Origin: Streptomyces sp. 846.5
GTDB taxonomy: Bacteria; Actinomycetota; Actinomycetes; Streptomycetales; Streptomycetaceae
Length of the DNA: 64,000 bases
NCBI RefSeq assembly: GCF_004365705.1
Contig: NZ_SOBN01000001.1
Coordinates: 4,946,001-5,010,000, forward strand
Reading direction: 5' to 3'
Shown in pieces: positions 46,434 through 56,855 of the stretch. The notes under the pieces are model-generated. The model worked only from the letters and a program-made list of their open reading frames with translations, was not told where the DNA came from and did not search any database. A program made the position numbers and the translations under genes. Within the stretch, counting starts at the first letter, position 1, and each line of letters starts with the position of its first letter.

Positions 46434-46467
46434 GGCCCGGGGTCTGCCGCAAGGCGACTCCCGGGCC
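46434..46467 (+). promoter_or_regulatory. Stem-loop in the fusA-tuf intergenic leader
   Basis: GGCCCGGG...CCCGGGCC (46434-46448 with 46453-46467) pairs further through GTC/GAC and GCC/GGC to a GCAA tetraloop. A smaller hairpin, ACCGGG/CCCGGT, lies at 46390-46405. The 195-base gap 46388-46582 probably also contains a tuf promoter; TAGGCT near 46420 is a weak -10 candidate. Confidence 0.55.
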
Positions 46468-46582
46468 CTCTCCGGCCCCCACCCCCGGGCCGGAACCGGG
46501 CGCAGACAGCGCGGCGGAACCGGCGCGATATCAGACCACCTGACGTCGTACGGCGTACAGAACCAGTCCTCAGGAGGACCCA

Positions 46583-47776
<1,194 letters not shown>

Positions 47777-47814
47777 TTGCTGATCTGATCGGCCTGCCTG
47801 CACCAGCAGCGCAA

Positions 47815-47858
47815 GCAGAGGACCCCGCTCCATCGCGAGATGGAGCGGGGTCCTCTGC
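47815..47858. terminator. Bidirectional terminator between tuf and rfbC
   Basis: A perfect 20-bp stem (47815-47834 with 47839-47858) closes on a GCGA tetraloop. It lies 39 bases after tuf and 55 bases from the stop of the convergent rfbC. Confidence 0.92.
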
Positions 47859-47912
47859 GGTTATTCGGAGAATTCCGAAGAGCAGTGGGAAAGCAGGGGC
47901 CGTGATGAATTC

Positions 47913-48512
47913 TCAGTGAACAGTGAGACCCGTGGTGAAGGCCTTTGTCTGCTCGTAGTTCGGCAGCAGGCCGGTGGCGATCGCCTCGGCGAGCGAGGGT
48001 GCGGACTCGTCCTTGGCGGAGAGCTGGGGCGCCGAGGCGGGCCACTCGATCGCCAGGTCCGGGTCCAGCGGGTGGACGCCGTGCTCGCCGGTGGGGCTGT
48101 AGGTCTCCGAGCAGAGGTAGGTCAGCGTGGCGTCGTCGGTGAGCGCGCAGAAGCCGTGGCCCAGACCCTCGGAGAGGTAGACGGCGCGGCGGTCAGTGTC
48201 GTCCAGCCGGACCCCCTCCCACTGCCCGAAAGTGGGGGAGCCCACCCGCAGGTCCACGATCACGTCGAGCACCGCACCGCGCACGCAGGTCACGTACTTG
48301 GCCTGGCCGGGCGGCACATCGGCGAAGTGGATCCCGCGGACCACGCCGGCGGCGGACACCGAGAGATTGCCCTGGGCCAGCCGCAGCGGATGCCCGACCT
48401 CGGCGGCCAGCTGGTCGAAGCGGTACCACTCGGTGAACAGCCCACGCGGGTCGCCGTGCAGTTGGGGGGTGATCTCCCAGGCGCCCTCGATGCCGAGCTC
48501 GCGGATCTTCAT
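47913..48512 (-). CDS. rfbC: dTDP-4-dehydrorhamnose 3,5-epimerase
   Basis: The 199-residue RmlC cupin converts dTDP-4-keto-6-deoxyglucose to the rhamno isomer. It contains RGLFTEWYR, the catalytic base in VVRGIHFAD, KYVTCVRGAVLDVIVDLRVGSPTFG, LGHGFCAL and YLCSETYSPTGEHGVHPLDP. The ATG (48512) overlaps the rfbA stop codon by one base, so it is translationally coupled to it. Related 5-epimerases for other deoxysugars differ slightly, but rfbA, rfbB and rfbD next door favour rhamnose. Confidence 0.92.
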   Translation of the reverse strand: MKIRELGIEGAWEITPQLHGDPRGLFTEWYRFDQLAAEVGHPLRLAQGNLSVSAAGVVRGIHFADVPPGQAKYVTCVRGAVLDVIVDLRVGSPTFGQWEGVRLDDTDRRAVYLSEGLGHGFCALTDDATLTYLCSETYSPTGEHGVHPLDPDLAIEWPASAPQLSAKDESAPSLAEAIATGLLPNYEQTKAFTTGLTVH

Positions 48513-49384
48513 TAGAGGCTCTCCTCTTCCAGCAGGCGCACCAGGTAGTCGCCGTAGCCGCTCTTCAACAGGGGTTCGGCCAGTGCCCTGAGCTGGGCGT
48601 CGTCGATCAGGCCGCGGCGCCAGACCGCCTCCTCGACGCAGCCGATCTTCAGTCCCTGGCGCTCCTCGATCACCCGGACAAACTCGGATGCCTGCACCAT
48701 CGAGACAAAGGTCCCGGTGTCCAGCCAGGCGGTACCGCGGTCCAGGACGGTGACGCTCAGTTCGCCCGCCCGCAGGTAGGCGTCGTTGACTGCGGTGATC
48801 TCGAGCTCGCCGCGGGCGCTGGGCTTCAGCGTGCGGGCGATCTCGACCACCCGGTTGTCGTAGAAGTACAGGCCGGGCACGGCGTAACGGGACTTGGGCT
48901 TCTCGGGCTTCTCCTCGATGGAGACCGCCTTGCCCGCCGCGTCGAACTCCACCACGCCGTAGGCGGTCGGGTCGGCGACGGGGTAGGCGAAGATCCGGCC
49001 GCCGACCAGACCGGAGTGGCCCGCCAGCCGGCTGCCGAGGCCGCTGCCGTGGAAGATGTTGTCACCCAGGACCAGGGCGACCGAGTCGTCCCCGATGAAG
49101 TCCGCCCCGAGGACGAAGGCCTCGGCGATCCCGGTGGGCTTCTCCTGTATCGCGTAGCTGAGGCTGAGTCCCCACTGGGAGCCGTCGCCGAGCAGACGCT
49201 GGAACTGGTCGCGGTCATTGGGGGTGGTGATGATCAGGATCTCGTCGATCCCGGCCATGACCAGTGTCGAGAGCGGGTAGTAGACCATCGGCTTGTCGAA
49301 TACGGGCAGGAGTTGTTTCGACACTGCACGAGTGAGCGGCCACAGGCGCGAGCCTGTTCCGCCCGCCAGGAGGATTCCACGCAT
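48512..49384 (-). CDS. rfbA: Glucose-1-phosphate thymidylyltransferase
   Basis: The 290-residue RmlA begins [18 protein letters not shown], the nucleotidyltransferase signature, and has [26 protein letters not shown] and [21 protein letters not shown]. It makes dTDP-glucose from dTTP and glucose-1-phosphate. Translation may be leaderless: TAAACT (49396-49391 on this strand) lies 6 bases before the ATG. It is divergent from rfbB. Confidence 0.95.
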   Translation of the reverse strand: MRGILLAGGTGSRLWPLTRAVSKQLLPVFDKPMVYYPLSTLVMAGIDEILIITTPNDRDQFQRLLGDGSQWGLSLSYAIQEKPTGIAEAFVLGADFIGDDSVALVLGDNIFHGSGLGSRLAGHSGLVGGRIFAYPVADPTAYGVVEFDAAGKAVSIEEKPEKPKSRYAVPGLYFYDNRVVEIARTLKPSARGELEITAVNDAYLRAGELSVTVLDRGTAWLDTGTFVSMVQASEFVRVIEERQGLKIGCVEEAVWRRGLIDDAQLRALAEPLLKSGYGDYLVRLLEEESL

Positions 49385-49390
49385 GCTCGG

Positions 49391-49433
49391 AGTTTAGACC
49401 GGGCCGAGGTGACTACTTCGCGCCCCGTATGAT
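49391..49433. promoter_or_regulatory. Divergent rfbA/rfbB promoter region
   Basis: In a 59-base gap, a -10-like TAAACT on the minus strand (49396-49391) is 6 bases from the rfbA ATG, and TATGAT on the plus strand (49428-49433) is 10 bases from the rfbB ATG. Both transcripts would have little or no leader. Neither side has a good -35. Confidence 0.45.
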
Positions 49434-49443
49434 GCCTCCCACT

Positions 49444-50421
49444 ATGAGAATTCTCGTAACCGGCGGCGCCGGATTCATCGGTTCCGAGTTCGTCCGCCAG
49501 CTGCTGGGCGCTGACGCCGAAGCTCGGATCACGGTGCTCGACAAACTGACCTACTCGGGCGTCGAGGAGAACCTCGCCCCGGTGGCTCAGCACCCCGGGT
49601 ACACCTTCGTCCGCGGCGACATCTGCGACGCCGAGGCGGTGGACCAGGTCATGCCCGGCCACGACGCCGTGGTGCACTTCGCCGCCGAGTCGCATGTGGA
49701 CCGCTCCATCGCCGGCGCGGGCCCGTTCGTGACCACCAACGTGCTCGGCACCCAGGTGCTCCTGGACTCGGCCCGCAAGCACGGGGTCGGCCGCTTCGTC
49801 CATGTCTCCACCGACGAGGTCTACGGGTCCATCAGCGAGGGCTCCTGGACCGAGGAGTGGCCGCTGCAGCCGAACTCCCCGTACTCGGCCTCCAAGGCCG
49901 CCTCGGACCTGCTCGCGCTTGCCTACCACCGGACCCACGGCATGGACGTGGTGGTGACCCGCTGCTCCAACAACTACGGGCACTACCAGTTCCCGGAGAA
50001 GGTCATCCCGCTGTTCACCACCAACCTGCTGGACGGCAAGCAGGTCCCGCTGTACGGGACCGGCGGCAACATCCGCGACTGGCTGCACGTCTCCGACCAC
50101 TGCCGGGGCATCGAGCTCGCGCTGCTGAAGGGCCGGGCCGGCGAGGTCTACAACATCGGCGGCGGCACCGAGATCACCAACAAGGAGCTCACCGGGCTGC
50201 TGCTGGAGGCCGCGGGCGTCGGCTGGGACATGGTGGTGCCGGTCGAGGACCGCAAGGGCCACGACCTCCGCTACTCGCTGGACATCACCAAGATCGGGGA
50301 CGAGCTCGGCTACGCGCCCCAGGTCCGCTTCGAGGACGGCCTCGCGGCCACCATCGCCTGGTACCGCGACAACCGCGCCTGGTGGGAGCCGCTGAAGCAG
50401 AAGGCGGCGCTGGAGTCGTGA
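49444..50421 (+). CDS. rfbB: dTDP-glucose 4,6-dehydratase
   Basis: The 325-residue RmlB starts at ATG 49444 (MRILVTGGAGFIGSEFVRQ, the NAD-binding GxxGxxG). It has HFAAESHVDRSI, VSTDEVYGS, the YSASKAASD catalytic Tyr-Lys pair, and RCSNNYGHYQFPEKVIPL. It is an extended SDR enzyme that forms dTDP-4-keto-6-deoxyglucose. Its stop overlaps the GTG of rfbD. Confidence 0.95.
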   Translation: MRILVTGGAGFIGSEFVRQLLGADAEARITVLDKLTYSGVEENLAPVAQHPGYTFVRGDICDAEAVDQVMPGHDAVVHFAAESHVDRSIAGAGPFVTTNVLGTQVLLDSARKHGVGRFVHVSTDEVYGSISEGSWTEEWPLQPNSPYSASKAASDLLALAYHRTHGMDVVVTRCSNNYGHYQFPEKVIPLFTTNLLDGKQVPLYGTGGNIRDWLHVSDHCRGIELALLKGRAGEVYNIGGGTEITNKELTGLLLEAAGVGWDMVVPVEDRKGHDLRYSLDITKIGDELGYAPQVRFEDGLAATIAWYRDNRAWWEPLKQKAALES

Positions 50422-51353
50422 GCGCCCCCCTGCGCAGCCGCTGGCTGGTGACCGGTGCGGCCGGGATGCTCGGCCGCGACCTGCTGGCCGTGCTCGACGC
50501 GATCCCCGGCATCGGCACCACCGCCGTGACCCGGGCCGAACTGGACATCACCGATCCCGAGGCGGTTCGCGCCGCAGTAGCCGGGCACGACCTCGTGGTC
50601 AACGCCGCGGCGTGGACCGACGTGGACGGCGCCGAGACCGAGGAGCCCGCAGCCACCGCGGTCAACGGTGACGGGGTCCGCAATCTGGCGGCGGCCTGCG
50701 CCGAGCAGGGCGCCGTCCTGCTGCACGTCTCCACCGACTACGTCTTCGACGGCCGGGGCACCTCGCCCTACCCCGAGGACGCCCGCACCGACCCGCTGAA
50801 CGCCTACGGCCGCAGCAAGCTGGTCGGCGAGCAGGCGGTACGGGAGCTGCTCCCGGCACACGGCTACGTGGTGCGGACGGCCTGGCTCTACGGGGAGCAC
50901 GGCGGCAACTTCGTGGCCACCATGCTCAAGCTGGCCGGCCGGATGGACACCCTGACCGTGGTCGACGACCAGCGCGGCCAGCCCACCTGGTCCTTCGAGC
51001 TGGCGCGGCAGCTGGCCGCCCTCGGGCGCGCGGCCCTGGACGGGACCGCCCCGGCCGGGATCTACCACGGCACCGCCTCGGGGGAGACCACCTGGTTCGG
51101 GCTGGCCCGTGCCGCCTTCGAGCTGTCCGGCCTGGACCCGGAGCGGATCAGGCCGACCACCTCGGACGCCTTCGTCCGGCCGGCCCCGCGTCCCGGCTAC
51201 AGCGTGCTCGGGCACGACCGCTGGTCCGCGGCCGGCCTGAAGCCGCTGCCGGAGTGGCGGGAGAGCCTCGCCGAGGCCATCGGCAGGGAAGCCTTCACCA
51301 GCCTGGTCCCCACTCCGACCGCCCCGACCACGCAACCGCGCAGCCGGCCGTGA
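50418..51353 (+). CDS. rfbD: dTDP-4-dehydrorhamnose reductase
   Basis: Starting at GTG 50418 (GTGA overlap with rfbB), the 311-residue RmlD has RWLVTGAAGMLGRDLLAVL, NAAAWTDVDGAE, HVSTDYVFDGRG, the PLNAYGRSKLVGEQ catalytic region and RTAWLYGEHGGNFVATML. It reduces the 4-keto sugar to dTDP-L-rhamnose. The next gene begins inside its stop codon. Confidence 0.94.
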   Translation: MSAPLRSRWLVTGAAGMLGRDLLAVLDAIPGIGTTAVTRAELDITDPEAVRAAVAGHDLVVNAAAWTDVDGAETEEPAATAVNGDGVRNLAAACAEQGAVLLHVSTDYVFDGRGTSPYPEDARTDPLNAYGRSKLVGEQAVRELLPAHGYVVRTAWLYGEHGGNFVATMLKLAGRMDTLTVVDDQRGQPTWSFELARQLAALGRAALDGTAPAGIYHGTASGETTWFGLARAAFELSGLDPERIRPTTSDAFVRPAPRPGYSVLGHDRWSAAGLKPLPEWRESLAEAIGREAFTSLVPTPTAPTTQPRSRP

Positions 51354-52663
51354 ACCGGCCGGTCGCCCGGCTGCTGAGCGTCGTTCCGCCGGGGACGCAC
51401 CTGGTCATCGGGGGAACGCTGACCCTGGGCGCCGCGTCCTACATCCAGATCGCGGCTGCCAACCACGCGCTCTCCGGCGACCCGCGGGCCGCGGTCTCGG
51501 CGCTGTGGTCGCTGATCATGACGCTCAGCCTGGGCCTGTTCTTCCCGGTCGAGCAGGAACTCACCCGGGTGGTGGCCTCCCGCGTGGTGCGCGGCCAGGG
51601 CGTGCTGCCGGTGCTGCGCCGGGCGGTGGCGGGGACCCTGCTCATGATCGGCGCGATCGCGCTGCTGCTGGCGCTGACGGCCGGCCCCACCGCCCGGCTC
51701 TTCCTGCACGGCCAGAAGTCCCTGCTCTGGACCTTCGCCGCGGCCGTCCTCGGCATGGGGCTGGCCTATGCCAGCCGCGGGGTGCTGGCCGGGCTGGGGC
51801 GCTTCAACGCCTACGGCGTCTCGCTGGCCATCGACGGCGGGCTGCGCATCGTCCTGGCGCCGGCCCTGCTGCTCTGCGGGGTGCACTCGGCCTGGGCCTT
51901 CGCGCTGGTGCTCGCGATCGCGCCGCTGGGGGCCGTGCTCTGCACCCTGCCGGCCACCCTGCGCGGCTGTGGACCGGGACCCCAGATGGCCTGGTCGGAG
52001 CTGTTCCAGAACACCGGGCTGCTGGTCGGCGCGTCCCTGCTGGCCCAGGTCATGGTCAACGCGGCGGTTCTCACCGTGGGCCTGGTCGCGCCGGACGACG
52101 CGGACCTCCAGGTCGCGGTGCTGAACGCCGGGGTGCTCTGCCGGGTGCCGCTGTTCGTGCTCGGCTCGGTCCTGCCCACGCTGATGACCGGGCTGTCCAC
52201 GGCCTCGGCCGAAGGGGACCGGTCCGGCTTCCGCCGCCTCCTGGTGCGCACCAGCGGCGTGGTCGGGGGTCTCGGCCTGCTCGGCGGCGTCCCGGCGGTG
52301 CTGTTCGGCCCGTGGCTGCTGAGGTCCCTGCTGGGTGCGCCGGACGTACTGGGCCACTGGGACCTGTTCTGGTTCTCGGCGGGCACCATGTTCTACATGC
52401 TCGCCATGGTTGTGGGGCAGGCGCTGATCGCCATGGACCGGCACCGGTTCCAGCTCGCCGGCTGGGCCCTCGGCACCGCGGTGCTCGTGGGAATCAGTTG
52501 CGTCCACGGGGCGGTCGCCGTTCGTGTGGAGGTGTCATACTTCCTGGGCTCCGCCACGACCGCACTCGTCATGCTCGCGTTCGTATGGTGGTCACCGGGG
52601 CGGAGGAAACTTTCGGCTGCCGAAGCCGCCCGGCGGCCGCGTCTCTCGACGGATATCTTCTAG
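51350..52663 (+). CDS. Wzx-like polysaccharide flippase (MOP superfamily)
   Basis: The 437-residue integral membrane protein starts at GTG 51350, overlapping the rfbD stop. It has about 12 hydrophobic helices (HLVIGGTLTLGAASYIQIA, TLLMIGAIALLLALTAG, FNAYGVSLAIDGGLRIVLAPALLL, GGLGLLGGVPAVLFGPWLL) and no long soluble domain. It probably flips an undecaprenyl-linked rhamnose-containing oligosaccharide across the membrane. Family assignment is from topology and position. Confidence 0.75.
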   Translation: MNRPVARLLSVVPPGTHLVIGGTLTLGAASYIQIAAANHALSGDPRAAVSALWSLIMTLSLGLFFPVEQELTRVVASRVVRGQGVLPVLRRAVAGTLLMIGAIALLLALTAGPTARLFLHGQKSLLWTFAAAVLGMGLAYASRGVLAGLGRFNAYGVSLAIDGGLRIVLAPALLLCGVHSAWAFALVLAIAPLGAVLCTLPATLRGCGPGPQMAWSELFQNTGLLVGASLLAQVMVNAAVLTVGLVAPDDADLQVAVLNAGVLCRVPLFVLGSVLPTLMTGLSTASAEGDRSGFRRLLVRTSGVVGGLGLLGGVPAVLFGPWLLRSLLGAPDVLGHWDLFWFSAGTMFYMLAMVVGQALIAMDRHRFQLAGWALGTAVLVGISCVHGAVAVRVEVSYFLGSATTALVMLAFVWWSPGRRKLSAAEAARRPRLSTDIF

Positions 52664-52698
52664 CTGAGCCACTTCGGACGAAAGGCAAGGCAGCAGTC

Positions 52699-53121
52699 GT
52701 GCAACTCTCTGTGCTCACCTCCATCACCGGCGTGGTGGTGCTGGCGTGCATCCTGGAGCTGCTGCGCCGCCAGCAGCTCCGGGAGAAGTACGCGGCCATC
52801 TGGCTGGGGATCGGCGTGCTGATCGCGCCGCTCGGCTTCTTCCCGACCGTGCTGAACGGTGTGGCTCACAAGATCGGCGTGGCCAACGGCGCCAGCCTGG
52901 TGCTGTTCGCCGGCTTCATCCTGGTGCTGCTGGTCTGCCTGCACCTGAGCTGGGAGGCGAGCCGCCTGGAGGCGGAGACCCGGATCCTGTCCGAGGAGGT
53001 CGCCCTGATCCGCAGCAAGGTCGGCGAGCACACCGTGACGCTGGAGGCGCTGACGGCCGACCGCAGGCGCCCCGCCGCACGGAACGAGCCGGTCAGGGAA
53101 GACCAGGAGGTCCAGGCATGA
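52699..53121 (+). CDS. DUF2304 membrane protein
   Basis: The 140-residue protein starts at GTG 52699. Its three hydrophobic helices (VLTSITGVVVLACILELL, AIWLGIGVLIAPLGFFPTVL, ASLVLFAGFILVLLVCLHL) and the REKYAAIWLGIG motif are typical of DUF2304, which frequently lies next to family 2 glycosyltransferases. A charged coiled-coil-like tail follows. The next start codon overlaps its stop (ATGA). Confidence 0.82.
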   Translation: MQLSVLTSITGVVVLACILELLRRQQLREKYAAIWLGIGVLIAPLGFFPTVLNGVAHKIGVANGASLVLFAGFILVLLVCLHLSWEASRLEAETRILSEEVALIRSKVGEHTVTLEALTADRRRPAARNEPVREDQEVQA

Positions 53122-53879
53122 ACCCGGAGCAGCGAATCCTGGTCGTCCTGCCGGCCTGGAACGAGTCCGAGGGCCTGCCGTCGGTGCTGAAGGAGATCCA
53201 GACCAAGCTCCCCTTCGCCGACTCCCTGGTGGTCGACGACGGCTCGTCCGACGACACCGCCCGGGTGGCCGCAGAGGGGGGCGCCGCCGTGGTGCGGCTG
53301 CCGTACAACCTCGGCGTGGGCGGCGCCATGCGGCTGGGGTACCGGTACGCGTACGAGCACGACTACGACATCGCGATACAGATCGACGCCGACGGCCAGC
53401 ACGACCCGGCGTTCGTCCCCGACCTGCTGCAGGCGCTGGACACGGTGGACCTGGTGATCGGGGCGCGGTTCGCCGGGGTGGGCGACTACACCGTCCGCGG
53501 GCCACGGAAACTGGCCATGCGGCTGCTCTCGGTGGTCCTGTCGCGGATAGCGCGCACCGAGCTCACCGACACCACCTCCGGCTACCGCGCCTGCAACCGG
53601 CAGCTGATCGAGTTCTTCGCACACTGGTACCCGGTGGAGTACCTGGGCGACACGGTCGAGAGCATGGTCGGCGCCCTGCGCTGCGGATTCACCGTGCGCC
53701 AGGTGCCCGTGGCGATGCGCGAGCGGACCACCGGCACCCCCAGCGCCTCCCCGGTCAAGGCCATGGTCTACCTCGGCCGGGCCGGGTTCGTGCTGATGCT
53801 GGCCATGATCCGGCGGATGCCCGAGCGCGACATCTCCGGGCGCTCCGCCCTGCGGCCGACCGCCGGGGGCGCCAAGTGA
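53118..53879 (+). CDS. Family 2 glycosyltransferase (DPM/DPG synthase-like)
   Basis: The 253-residue protein has the GT-A fold: ILVVLPAWNESEGLPSVL, LVVDDGSSDDTARVA, YNLGVGGAMRLGYRYA, and the DxD region IQIDADGQHDP. The TSGYRACNRQLIEFF motif matches dolichyl-phosphate mannose synthase-type enzymes that charge polyprenyl phosphate with a sugar. It lacks large membrane domains. It may supply the lipid-linked sugar used by the GT-C-like protein downstream. Confidence 0.88.
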   Translation: MNPEQRILVVLPAWNESEGLPSVLKEIQTKLPFADSLVVDDGSSDDTARVAAEGGAAVVRLPYNLGVGGAMRLGYRYAYEHDYDIAIQIDADGQHDPAFVPDLLQALDTVDLVIGARFAGVGDYTVRGPRKLAMRLLSVVLSRIARTELTDTTSGYRACNRQLIEFFAHWYPVEYLGDTVESMVGALRCGFTVRQVPVAMRERTTGTPSASPVKAMVYLGRAGFVLMLAMIRRMPERDISGRSALRPTAGGAK

Positions 53880-54835
53880 CGGACCGCGAAGTGACAGCCG
53901 GCGAAGTGACGGCCGACCAGGTGACGGTCCCGCAGTTCGACATCATGCTGCCCTACTACGGCGACGTCGGACTGATGCAGGACGCCGTGCGCAGCGTCCT
54001 CGCGCTGGACGGCGACGACTGGCGGCTCACCGTGGTGGACGACGGCACCGACCCCGAGGTGCCGGACTGGTTCGAGAAGCTGGACGACTCCCGGGTCCGC
54101 TACTTCCGCAACGAGCGCAACCTCGGGGTCACCGGCAACTTCAACCGCTGCCTCGAACTCACGACGTTCGACCATGTGGTGCTGATGGGCTCCGACGACC
54201 TGATGCACCCCAACTACCTGCGGGTCGTCCGCGAGGCGCTGCGGTCCGCCCCCGGGGCGGCGATGGTCCAGCCCGGCGTGCTGGTGATCGACGGCGCCGG
54301 AAGACCGGTGGACACCCTCGCCGACTCGGTGAAGCGGCGGCTCTACGCGCCCAAGGAGCAGGGGCCCGGTGAGCTCGGCGGCGAGGAGCTCGCGGTGAGC
54401 CTGCTGCGCGGGAACTGGCTCTACTTCCCCTCGATCTGCTGGCGCACCGACGCGGTACGGGAGCGCGGCTTCCGCGAGGACCTGAAGGTCATCCAGGACC
54501 TGGCGCTGGTGATGGAGCTCGTCGTCGCGGGGGAGCGGCTGGCCGTCGCCGAGGAGGTCTGCTTCAGCTACCGCCGCCATGCGCTGAGCGAGTCCTCGGC
54601 CCAGGCGTTCACCGGGGACCGCTTCACCGAGGCGCAGCGCTTCTTCCTGGAGACGGCTCAGCGGATGGACGGCGTCGGCTGGAAGCGTGCCGCGCTGACC
54701 GCCCGGCGCCACCGCTCGACCCGGCTGCACGCCCTGACCATGGCTCCGGCGGCGATCGGCCGGGGTCAGGTGCGGGCGGCGGGCACCCTGGTCCGGTTCG
54801 CCGTGGGCCCGGCGGGTTCGCCGAGCCGACAGTAA
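53876..54835 (+). CDS. Family 2 glycosyltransferase
   Basis: Starting at GTG 53876 (overlap with the previous stop), this 319-residue protein has PQFDIMLPYYGD, LTVVDDGTDPEVP, NERNLGVTGNFNRCLE and the metal site LMGSDDLMHPNYL of GT-A enzymes. A C-terminal helical part ends the protein. It probably adds a sugar, perhaps rhamnose, to the lipid-linked acceptor. Acceptor and donor are not determinable here. Confidence 0.87.
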   Translation: MTDREVTAGEVTADQVTVPQFDIMLPYYGDVGLMQDAVRSVLALDGDDWRLTVVDDGTDPEVPDWFEKLDDSRVRYFRNERNLGVTGNFNRCLELTTFDHVVLMGSDDLMHPNYLRVVREALRSAPGAAMVQPGVLVIDGAGRPVDTLADSVKRRLYAPKEQGPGELGGEELAVSLLRGNWLYFPSICWRTDAVRERGFREDLKVIQDLALVMELVVAGERLAVAEEVCFSYRRHALSESSAQAFTGDRFTEAQRFFLETAQRMDGVGWKRAALTARRHRSTRLHALTMAPAAIGRGQVRAAGTLVRFAVGPAGSPSRQ

Positions 54836-54966
54836 TACCGAATACCGCCTCCGCGTTCCGGATCTTTCCAGTGAATGTGGAGCCAGTCTTGCTAGCTTGG
54901 GCCGGACACACGGGCCAGCACCGTTCGTATGCACCACCCCGATCTGCTCCAGGAGAGAAGCAAGCT

Positions 54967-56811
54967 ATGGATGGCGTCGACAGTGCGGTCGGCGGTGCCG
55001 GGTCGGCGACGCCCGCCGTCGCCGATCGCGAGGACCGGGCGGAGCACGGATCCGAGCGCGGCAGCGCGGTGGTGGGCCGGGCACAGCGGCTGATCACCCG
55101 GCCGTGGTTCGTCCCGGCGGCGCTGGCGCTGGCCTATGTCGTGCAGGTCGCCTTCCGGCTGGTGCTGGTGGCGTCGATGACGTACCCCAGCGTGCACCCG
55201 GACGAGGACGCCTATCTGGTGCTCGCCCGGATCCTGGCCGGCGGCACCAACACCGCGATGCCGGCCGGCGAGGTGCTGCCGGGCGGCTATCCGCTGCTGA
55301 TCACGCCCGCGCTCTGGCTCGGGCACAGCGCGGAGACCGCGTACCGGCTGGTGCTGGTGACCAACGCGCTGCTGAACGCGCTGGTCCTGCCCGCCGCCTA
55401 CATGTTCCTGCGGCGCCTGGAACTGGGCCGGAAGCTCGCCTTCCTGGCGGCGTTCGGGGTCGCCCTGATCAACCCGGTGGTCTTCTACTCGCAGTTCGCG
55501 ATGACCGACGTCATCTTCCCGATCCTGGTGCTCTGCTGGCTGTTCTGCATGCACGCCTGGCTCAGCGCTGCGGGCAGCACCCGGGCCCGGGTCTGGTACG
55601 GCGCCGGCTCCGGGCTGGCCGCCTCCTACGCGATGGCCACCCATGACCGCGGCGGCGTGATGGTCGCCATCACCGCCGCGGTGCTGCTGCTCGTCGTCGT
55701 CCGGCGCTGGGTGCCCTGGGCCGCGGTCGGCTCCATGGCGGTGGGTCTGGTGATCGGGATCGGGCTGGACAAGTTCCTGGTCGACCACTTCCTGGCGCGG
55801 ACCCACAGCATCCCCAGCGCGGTCGGCACCGCCGTCTTCAAGGGCCTGTTCGACCCCTCCCTGCTGGGTCGCAACATCAGCCGGACGCTCGGCCAGTTCT
55901 GGTACTTCTGCACCTCCACCTGGGGCCTGGGCGCGCTGGCGATCGTGCTCTGCGTGGCGGTGCTGTTCGGGCGCGGGAGCAGCCGGCCGAACCGGGTGGT
56001 CGCCGGGGTGATGCTGGCGACCCTGGTCGGCGTCGCGCTGGCCTCCGCGTCCGGGCTGCCGGACGACAACCGGATCGACACCTGGATCTACGCCCGCTAT
56101 CTCACCCTGCTGGCGCCGGCGATGTTCGCCGTCGGCCTCGCCGGAGTGGTCCGGCTGAACCGGACCGCGCTGATCCGCGCCGCCGCCGCGGCGCTGGCCC
56201 TGGTCGCGGTGCTGACGGTGTTCGTGGTGGTGCGCATCAGCCCCGACTTCACCAGGACCAACGAACTCTTCGTCTCCTGGGGCATGCCGGACGCGCTGGC
56301 GCTGGGCGGGGACGCGAACAACCTGCACCTGCTGCGCACCACGGTGGTCTCGGTGCTGCTGCTGGCCCTGGTCGTGGTGCCGGTGGTGCTGTTCCGGCGC
56401 AGGGCCCTGATGCCGGTCCTGCTCTGCGTGGCGCTGCTCGCCGCGGTGGAGACCGTCGTGGTCACCGAGCAGATCACCAAGCCCTGGGTGGCCGAGCGCC
56501 AGCACCCGGCGGTGGGATTCATGGCGGACGCCGGGATCACCGCGCACGACAACGTGGTGCTGAACCCGCAGACGGACTGGACCGTGGAGAAGGTGCTGCC
56601 GTACGAGGTGTTCCGCGGCAGCGTCTGGATCCAGGACCCGCTGAAGCACCTGCCCAAGGCCGCGAACGTCGCCGTGGTCGAGGCGCCGGACAAGAGCCAG
56701 CCGCTGACCGCGAGTTGGCCGCACGCTCCGGAGGGCTGGTACCCCGTCAGGGCGCTCACGAGTCACGGCGCCACCGGGACTCCCGACGTCGTGGTGTGGC
56801 GCAAGAGGTAG
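54967..56811 (+). CDS. GT-C-like polytopic membrane glycosyltransferase
   Basis: The ATG at 54967 follows GGAGAGAAG (614 residues). After a 50-residue soluble N-terminus come about 12 membrane helices. The first periplasmic loop has YPSVHPDEDAYLVLARIL, the Asp/Glu motif of GT-C enzymes (PMT/ArnT-like), and a soluble C-terminal part (about 515-614) follows. It would transfer a sugar from a polyprenyl-phosphate donor outside the membrane. It is the last gene of the cluster, 131 bases after the preceding gene. Confidence 0.75.
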   Translation: MDGVDSAVGGAGSATPAVADREDRAEHGSERGSAVVGRAQRLITRPWFVPAALALAYVVQVAFRLVLVASMTYPSVHPDEDAYLVLARILAGGTNTAMPAGEVLPGGYPLLITPALWLGHSAETAYRLVLVTNALLNALVLPAAYMFLRRLELGRKLAFLAAFGVALINPVVFYSQFAMTDVIFPILVLCWLFCMHAWLSAAGSTRARVWYGAGSGLAASYAMATHDRGGVMVAITAAVLLLVVVRRWVPWAAVGSMAVGLVIGIGLDKFLVDHFLARTHSIPSAVGTAVFKGLFDPSLLGRNISRTLGQFWYFCTSTWGLGALAIVLCVAVLFGRGSSRPNRVVAGVMLATLVGVALASASGLPDDNRIDTWIYARYLTLLAPAMFAVGLAGVVRLNRTALIRAAAAALALVAVLTVFVVVRISPDFTRTNELFVSWGMPDALALGGDANNLHLLRTTVVSVLLLALVVVPVVLFRRRALMPVLLCVALLAAVETVVVTEQITKPWVAERQHPAVGFMADAGITAHDNVVLNPQTDWTVEKVLPYEVFRGSVWIQDPLKHLPKAANVAVVEAPDKSQPLTASWPHAPEGWYPVRALTSHGATGTPDVVVWRKR

Positions 56812-56827
56812 CGCGCCGCCCCGAGGT

Positions 56828-56855
56828 TTGACGGACCTGCCGCCCGGGGTACCCT
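56828..56855 (+). promoter_or_regulatory. S10 operon promoter candidate
   Basis: TTGACG (56828-56833) and TACCCT (56850-56855) are 16 bases apart. A second candidate -10, CACACT, lies at 56893-56898. The 472-base gap 56812-57283 contains no gene; its leader has a CCTCCC/GGGAGG hairpin (56934-56948) and the element shared with rpsL. Confidence 0.55.
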
